From assembly GCA_027858275.1 (NCBI GenBank), contig JAQIDA010000101.1, positions 1-35,304 of the forward strand: a stretch of 35,304 bases of DNA, given 5' to 3'. Origin of the DNA: Candidatus Kapaibacterium sp. GTDB taxonomy: Bacteria > Bacteroidota > Ignavibacteria > Kapaibacteriales > UBA2268. A model generated the notes under the pieces. The model was not told where the DNA came from and searched no databases. It saw nothing but the letters and a program-made list of their open reading frames with translations. Both the position numbers and the translations under genes were made by a program. Positions within the stretch are counted from its first letter, which is position 1. Every line of letters begins with the position of its first letter. Shown in pieces: positions 15,376-24,300 of the stretch.

Positions 15376-18300
15376 ATGAAGAGAATTGTTCTATATATTA
15401 CTTTGTCGTTGTTTGCGAGCTTCCTAATTAAATCGGAAGTATCGGCACAGACTACTGTTACCATGAAGTCCGGTTCGGGTTTATATATTAGCCCCGGCGC
15501 GACCTTCCATGTTAACGGCGGTTTGGTCAATGAAGGTACTATAACAGGCAATACCGGTAGGCTGAATGTTAGCGGTACTTATACGAATGAAGGAACGCAC
15601 AATGCTTCAAGTTCGACTATTTCTATTGGCGGAGACTTTGTTGATAATGCCACTTTCAACGTCGGGACTTGTACGCTGATAATGAACGGTCCGTCTTCTC
15701 AGACGATAACCGGTTCTGCAACAAATTCATTCTATGAATTATCAATAAATAAGACCGGCGGAATTCTCTATACTGATAAAGAATTGACAATCACTAAATA
15801 TTTGAGATTATTGTCGTCGCACAAGTTTGATATAAATGCTAATGATTTGATAATCGCTGAGACCGGCGAGATTTATTCAGATAACGCCGACGGTCAATAT
15901 TTCCATTCGGATAAATATATTGTAAGTTCACAGAGTTCTTCTACTGCCACAAGCGGGTATTTGATCCGACAGATACCACAAGGGACTCCCCCGTCACCTG
16001 ACGGAGTTGCTTATGTGTTACCCATTGGTAACGTAAATGGTTTTGGTTCTGCAATTATCAGATTTTTGCCTGATAAAGTTACTTTTTCGGCTAATGCTGA
16101 TTTGAGAATATTGCCGGTACCGGAAGAACATCCTAATTTAATTGTATCAGATCGTTCATTGCTTAAATATTGGCGTCTTGAACATAATAATATTACAATC
16201 GCAGACAGTGGCACGCATCTAAAATTCTACTATGATCTTTCAAATTCGGAAGTTGGTGGAGGTTCGGAAGGTAACTATATACCGTTATTTTGGGCAAATC
16301 CGGGTTGGATCACCCAAACAGGTGTCGGTAGCAGTCTAAATAGTACAACTAATGAAATACTATCCGAATTCTCGCCTTTAATCGCAGGAACTATAGAGGG
16401 TGATTGGACAGCAGGAGAAATTGAAGCTGCCGTTGCGGTTTATTACAGTCTTGGCGGACCTTGGAGTGTAAACACTTCATGGTCAAACGGTGGATATGGT
16501 CAAGCTCCTGCAGCTTTCGCTCCTTCTTCAAGTTCAGATATTGTTAGAATTGGTGAGGGGGAAACAATTACGATTAATTCAACCACAGCTATTGTCGGAA
16601 CAGTAACTGTGCAAGTTAACGGCAGACTGGATTGTGTCGGCGAAGCAGATCTTAGTGCCTTAGAATTTACTCTCGAAGAGGGAGGAACTCTCGGAATTGG
16701 CAGTGCTTTAGGAATAACAGATATTAACGGTGCTGACAAAGCCGAAGGGAATATTCAATCAACAGAGGTAAGAGATTTTAGCTCAGGTGCCGAATATCGT
16801 TATACCGGAACTTTAGATCAGATTACCGGTTTAGGTCTGCCGCTGACAGTCAGCAGACTCGTTTGTGATAAGACGAGCGGAAACTTGTTGCTGGCAAGGA
16901 ACACACAAATATCATCTTCATTTCATATTGAAGACGGAGTATTTAACGATAACAATAACAAGTTAGACGGGCAAACAGCCAGTCGTACTTTCACTATGAA
17001 TGGCGGTACGTTTATTGCTCACGGTCGTTTCCCCTTAAATTATGAACCTCCGACATTTAATGCCGGGACTATTTCATTCCAAGGAACCGGTGATTTGAAT
17101 ATTCCGTCAAGCGAATCCGCTTCGGAAACTTTGGCAGGGGTTGATCAATATTTCAATCTTGATGTCGCGGGAAACAGGGGTTATATAACAAGTGTTATAT
17201 TCATGCCGCAGGGTGAAGTAAGAATTGGCGGAGCATTGACTCTTGCTGACCTCGGTTGGACTTCAACCTTCCAGGGTGTGGATCATGTTCTAACAGTGAA
17301 TTCGACAATTCATTTTAACGGCAGCGGCGATCAGTCTATTCCGAGATATACCGATGATTTTCCCAACGGAGATGATTATCAAATAAAATATTATAATTTA
17401 AAAAGTTCAGGAACCGGAACTAAAAGTCTTATCGAAGCTGATTGTGATGTTTTCAATGATGTGATTATCGAAGGTGCTACTTTGCATGCCAATTCTTTCA
17501 ATATGAAAGTTCTGGGAGATTGGACAAATACTTCCGGCACATTTACTCATGATAATCAGCTGGTGACTCTATATACTCCTTCTGAAGGTATTGAAAATAC
17601 TATTACAGCCGGCGACAGTCCGTTTTGGAATTTGGATATAGGAAATGCAGCTGACGAAGCAACCGGAGACTATCGTTTGCTTGATGATATGACCATAGAA
17701 AACGGCTTCCATATATTGAATGCCAAAGCTGAATTGTTGATGAATTCATCAACATTTACCGTCAAAGGAACTTGGCTCAACGAAGGTACTTTTACTCCGG
17801 GTACGGGAACTGTACTTTTCAACGGCCTCGCGGCTAATCAGCAGATAACAAAAACAGGGACGGAAACTTTTTATAATCTTAAAATAGACAATTCAGGTAA
17901 TGTACTTGTTCCGGTCGGTTGTGATGTGGACGTTGCAAATGACTTAGAATTTGTTGCCGGCAACCTTGATGTTCGTACCAACGATCGTATAGTTTCTGTT
18001 TATAATAACACTACCAGAACCGGTACCGGACATGTTGACGGTCATTTGAGATTCAATGTCCCTGAGGGAGCAGTCGGCACAAAAGACTTGCATATTGGTA
18101 ACGGTACTGATTATTCACCTGTAGCAGTTGAATTTACAGGCACTGACGGAACAGCAGGATACTTGGATGTCATAACAAATGATCCCCAGACAATAGGTAT
18201 TCCTACGGATTTCAATGTGGCCAAATATATTAACCGACAATGGGAAATGTCTGTCCCTACAAATAGTGATTTTGTGTTGGGGACGAGAACCTATAATGCT

Positions 18301-21300
18301 ATATTGACTTATTTGGATGCAGATAAGGTCGGTGGTGCAAATCCTTTATTGTTGGAAACTCAGATATATGACGGTGCTTGGAACGCGACACAAGTCGGAA
18401 CAAGAACAGAAACACCAAATACTTGCCAATCTGTGGGCAACACAGTTATAGGTACATTATTCCTCGGTGAGCCTAATATATTCAATTTATACAGTATTTC
18501 AGACGGCGGCAATTGGTCAAATTTTGAATCATGGTCATCTGAAGGATACGGCAAAAGCAGCGTCCCTTCTACTTTCCCGATTGACGGTAATTCAAGATAT
18601 TATATAGGTGACGACAAAACAGTTAATCTCGGCTCTAATTTTACTATTAATGCCGGACGCGAAATTGTGGTTCAAGTGGATGGTAGTCTGGATTGTTCGA
18701 CAAACACAATCGACGGCAGCGGAACATTCACACTACAAAGCGGCAGTAGTCTTCTCATTGGTTCGCCTGACGGTATTGCGGCTTCCGGTGCAACGGGAAA
18801 TATCCATACTTCAACACGTTTGTTCAATGGCGTCGGCAACCATAATAGCGGCAATTTTGTTTATAACGGTGCTTCTGATCAGTTTACCGGTGATGGTATA
18901 CCGGATACTATTTCAACAATTGAAATCAATGCGCCCGGATATACTGTTGAGATGTCAAAAGATATTTCTGTAGCGGATACTTTGAACATTATTGATGGTA
19001 CATTAGATGTTTCAACATCAAATTACAGTATTGATATTTCCGGCGATTGGGAAAATACAGGAACATTTACTGAAAGATTAGGAGCTGTTACTTTCAACGG
19101 CAGCGAAGACCAACTGCTCAGAAATATAACCGGATACGGAGAGACATTCTATGACTTGGTTGTCAATAAATCAAACGGAGTTCTCGAATTAGATCAGAAC
19201 TCCGATATTTTGATTTCAAATCAATTGTCATTAACAACCGGATATATTGACGCTCGGTCGAATGAGGAATCTGTGACTGTTCTGGACGGTGCGACTGTCA
19301 GCCGGACTTCCGGCCATGTTGACGGCGAAATGAAAAAACATGTGCCGGCAGGAGCGACAAGCTCTGATATCGTATATGAAATTGGTGAAGGTTTGAGTTA
19401 TACACCTGCAAATCTTGGTTTTGTAGGAACCGGAGGAACTGCAGGCTATGTCAGAGTGAGTTCGGAGCCGGATAAACACGATGATTTTAGTGAAGATAAT
19501 AATTTGGATCCTGCCAGAGTTGTTGAACGACACTGGGATCTGTCTGCTGACGGTGACTTTGATCTTGGGCAAGACAGATCTATTAATGCTACTGTTACAT
19601 TTTTGAATCCTGATGATATTAACGGCGGGGCGGATCCCGAGAAATTCGTTATGAGATATTGGGCGGAAACTGTATGGAATTCAGCTGAGACCGGTTCTTG
19701 GACTGACACTACTACTCAAGGAACGAGTATTAGTTCTTTATGTGATATAATGGTAGGTCCGACAGGTCCACTACTTACGGTATATTATTCCAGCACATCA
19801 GGTTATTGGGACGATCCGAATACATGGTCTACCGTAAAATACGGCGGTGTTCCGGACGGATCCACACCGAGGAACAACGATATTGTTTTTATTGGTGATG
19901 GTGATCAAGTAAATTTAGGAGAAAGCAGAAGCATCCGATCAGTTACCGTTGAGAGATCACCCGGCGGTACAGGAAGCTTATTCTTATCTGATTCTGTGCT
20001 TTCCGGAGCACAATTTGTACTGAAGACCGGTGGTGTGTTAGGCATTGGTTCAGCTGCCGGCATAACTACAGGCACAACCGGAAATATTCAAACTAAAATC
20101 AGGAATTTCAATCCCTGGACACACAATTCCGGAAATTATATATATAACGGAACGGGCGACCAAGTTACAGGAAATGCATTACCTGCTGAATTTGCGACTT
20201 TAGAAGTAGATAACAACAACGGTACGGTTACTCTGCAAAGCTCAATAGGTTTGAGCTCTGATCTGACTTTGACGGATGGTATTCTTAAACCGTCGTCATC
20301 GGCAGTTGATGTTAATTTAGCGGGAGATTGGATTAATAATGCGTCTGTTTCGGCTTATGACGCTACCTCCAACAAAGTAACATTTGACGGTGAATCAAGC
20401 AGTACGATCAGTGGAACTTATGCAACAACGTTTTATAATGTTGATCTGGATAAATCGACATATAATCTCTCCTTAGAGACACATGCAACAGTTGCAAATG
20501 AATTTACATTTATCTCTGACGGTTTGCTTGTTCTCAATTCAAGTGATTTGACTATCGGCACAGCCGGCAGCATTGGCGGATCATCCCTCGGCAGTTCGAG
20601 AATGGTTCAATCTGACGGTACTGACACAGGCGGAAGAATTATTAAATTGTATTCGGGCTCGGGTTTGAACGCTTTCACGATTCCGATTGGTGTCGGCTCG
20701 GATTATAACCCTGCAGAGTTGAATGTTGCCGCTACTTTTGACGCCGGAGCTTATGCAGCTCTCAGACTGGTATCGGCTGTTCATCCGGATGCGATAAGTA
20801 CTGAAATGTTATCCAAATATTGGAATGTCAGTTCGGAAGGGATTTCAAATAATCTAGACTCTGCTAATTTAAAATACTATTATCTTAGTTCTGATGTTAA
20901 CGGAACTGTCGCGAATTACATGGCTGCGAGATACGCAAATGATGCTTGGGAAACTAACTTAGGTACATCGCGTGACGCGACAACTTCACCGATAACCGTT
21001 TTAGGTTATACTGAAGCTTTGGATGGTGATTGGACAGCCGGTGAAGCTACCGCGATATACAAAGGCAGAATCTTTTATAGTAGGGCCACAGGTAATTGGG
21101 GAGATGCGACAAGTTGGTCAAACGTGTCTCATTTAGGTTCGCCGTCAGCTTATACACCCGGAACTTTTGAGTCTGATACTGTGTTTATTGATGCCGGGCA
21201 TGTAATTGATTATAATCTTACATCCGTAACCGTAGGAGCTGTTACAATAGGCGGCGCTGAAACAGACGACGGCGATTTAGAATTTATACCCGATCTTAAC

Positions 21301-24300
21301 AAGACAATGACAATATTGGGTGATTTAACTATAGAATCTGACGGTTTCATGGATCAGGCCGGCAACGGCGGTCGAATTGATACTCTGTATTTACACGGCA
21401 ATCTTACAAATAATAATATAGGAACAGATGCCGTTGATTTGCGCCAAGGTGATTTGAGTTATACCATTTTGGAATTTGTAGGTGAATCAAGTTCTACAAT
21501 TTCCGGGCCGGGGAAATATAGGCTTTCAGGTGTTCATATCGATAAAGAAGCTATTACGGATATAGTCTATAATGAAGCAAGTGAATTCTCTGTTGCTTTG
21601 ACTGAAGCTGTCGGCGGTGATGATGATTTGGACAGACCTTTCAAATTGTTGACGGGTGTATATTGTCATAACAATGACGGCAGAGCCTTACTTGAAAGAG
21701 ATGAATTACCTTTAGCCGGTTTTGTTATGGGAGTCAATTCCGGAATTGATATTCGAAAGGGTGAATGTGCCTTTCTTGATGAATTTGAAACTAATACAAA
21801 CACTTTAGTTAGTATCAGCGGCGGTAAACTTGTTGTAGGAAATGGCCAAAATGAAGATTTCTTGTACGGATCCGGCACTAAGTATACTCAAAGCGGAGGT
21901 GAAGTTAACGTTTATGCGGCCTTCTCGGTCGTCAACACAACTTCTTCGATTAATTTTGATATGTCGGGCGGTTTTCTCACTGTGGTTATCGGAGATCATA
22001 GTAATGATGATGAAGGTCATATTGGATTTGATATACGAAGTCCGAGTTCGACCTATACTCAAAGCAGCGGTACAATAACGCTTGTAAGTTATTCTTCAAA
22101 TAAAGATTATGAAGTAAAAGCCTCAACAGTAAATGTAACCGGCGGAACTTTACAGATTGGTAAAGACGGTTTTTATCTTGGAGGTACAGGTGCTTCAATA
22201 GGTATTGGCAATGACAAACCGACTATATGGGATTTAAATATACGTTTTACTATGATGGGCGGTACTACTTATCGATCAATGATTATAACATCTCCTGTAT
22301 TGTATGTTCTGAATAATGTTGATATTCATCATTACGGATGTTTGGATCTTAATACTCTTTCTCTGTCTGTAGGCGGCAATTTTATAAACCGTGGCATGTT
22401 TACTTCAGACGGGTTGGGTTGGAACTCCGGCATAGGAGCAAAAGAAATAATTTTCAAGGGTGACAAAGATGTGATCGTCGCGACACAAGATTTTGTCAAC
22501 GACAACCCGGACGGAGCGACATTTGTTAACGAAGCATTCTACGATATTACCGTAGATAAGACCGGTGGTTCGATATCTCTCGGTGATTTTCCGTATTCTG
22601 ATATGATTGTCAGAAATAATTTAACATTCGCGGATAATAATGTTGCTAATATTATTTCCCGAACCAATGACAGATACGTTCATGTGGATCCTCAGGCAGC
22701 CGGTGATGCAGCGGCTGTCCAAAGAGTAGGTCTTGGATTTGTAGACGGCAGACTTAGAAAAGAAATTCCGTCAGATGACAGTTATACAAAATTTGAAATT
22801 GGAGCAGGAGCGGTTTACAGACCTGCGATATTGGAAATCCTTGGTACAGGAGGCAGCAATGCGCAGGAAGATGTGGACTTTATGGTTACGGACAGCAATC
22901 CGGCCAATATCCTCGAAAACCAAATAAATTTGGATTTGGACTTGAACATTCAATGTTATTGGACATTCTCTAATCCTGATGTTTTTGACCTTGACGGCAG
23001 GACATTTCATTTAACTCTTCAGTTTGACCCGAAGGATATTCCATCGGGTGGAAGTTGGGCTACATTAAATCAGTATTATGCCTCGTCAGTACCTTATTCG
23101 ACAACACAGATTGGTTTGCGAACCGACACTAGCACGCAATCACTCAGCAATTCTTTGTTGGGGGATTATATCTTGGGTGAAACTATCGGCTTTAATTATT
23201 TCTCAATTGCCGACGGCGACTGGAACGATGAAAACACATGGTCGAAAGAAAGTTACGGAGGACTTCCTGCGCCCGAATATCCTGACGGAGAAAATGATCG
23301 TGTTTATATTGGTGACGGAAAAGAAGTCATATTAAATAAAATTGTAAATACCAGAGGAGTTATTGTCCAGTCTTCAGGCGGGGGTGGTCAGCCGGGTGCT
23401 TTGTACGGCAAAGTTGACTCTTGGCTGCGCGGATTATCATTTATCCTTGAAGACGGAACAACTCTGTCTACTGAGCATTCGAACGGAATTACCGAGGCAG
23501 GTTCAGAAACCGGTTCAATTCGTACTGTTGCCCGTGATTACCGCTACTCACATTATAAATATACCGGCAAGGGGCAGAATCAATCAACAGGTCAGGGACT
23601 GCCGGACAGAATTATGTCACTGACGGTTGATAATACAGGTGTTGACGGCCAGAACACAGTAACTTTGACAAAGGAAATAGATTTTGTCGAAGATCTAAGC
23701 ATACTCAACGGTGTCTTTGATACAGGGTCTAAAGAGATTAAAATCGGCGGAAATTTCCTGATGGAAAACAGAGACACAAACAGAACAGAGTTTGAGGCAA
23801 GAACCGGAAAAGTAGTTTTCGAAGGTGATCAGGAGCAAATTGTTACAGTCAATGATCCGGGTGATTTAGAGTTTGAGCGTTTGATGTTGAATAAAACCGG
23901 CGGTGCTTTCCGTATGGCAGGAAATGACGCTGATGCAGACATACTTGTCAGAAGTTTGTTGAGATATGAGGCGGGTAATATAATAAATGTCGACGTCAGA
24001 ACGAATGACAGAAAACTAATCATTGAAAATGAAAATGGTGCTGAAATAGTGAATACCGGACTCGGCTATATTAACGGAAAACTGCAGTTGACAATACCCC
24101 CTGGTGAGTCCTCAACCACTTATTCAATTGGTTATTGGGACAATTATATGCCAATGACAATGACTATGGTAGGGACAGGCGGCATCCAAGGTCCTGTTAC
24201 AGCTGTGGTAGATTCCCTTGATGGTGATGATGAAGCGATTGTCAACAAGAAAATTGATCTGTATAGGAGTGTCCGGAGATTTTGGCAGGTTGAAGGTTTA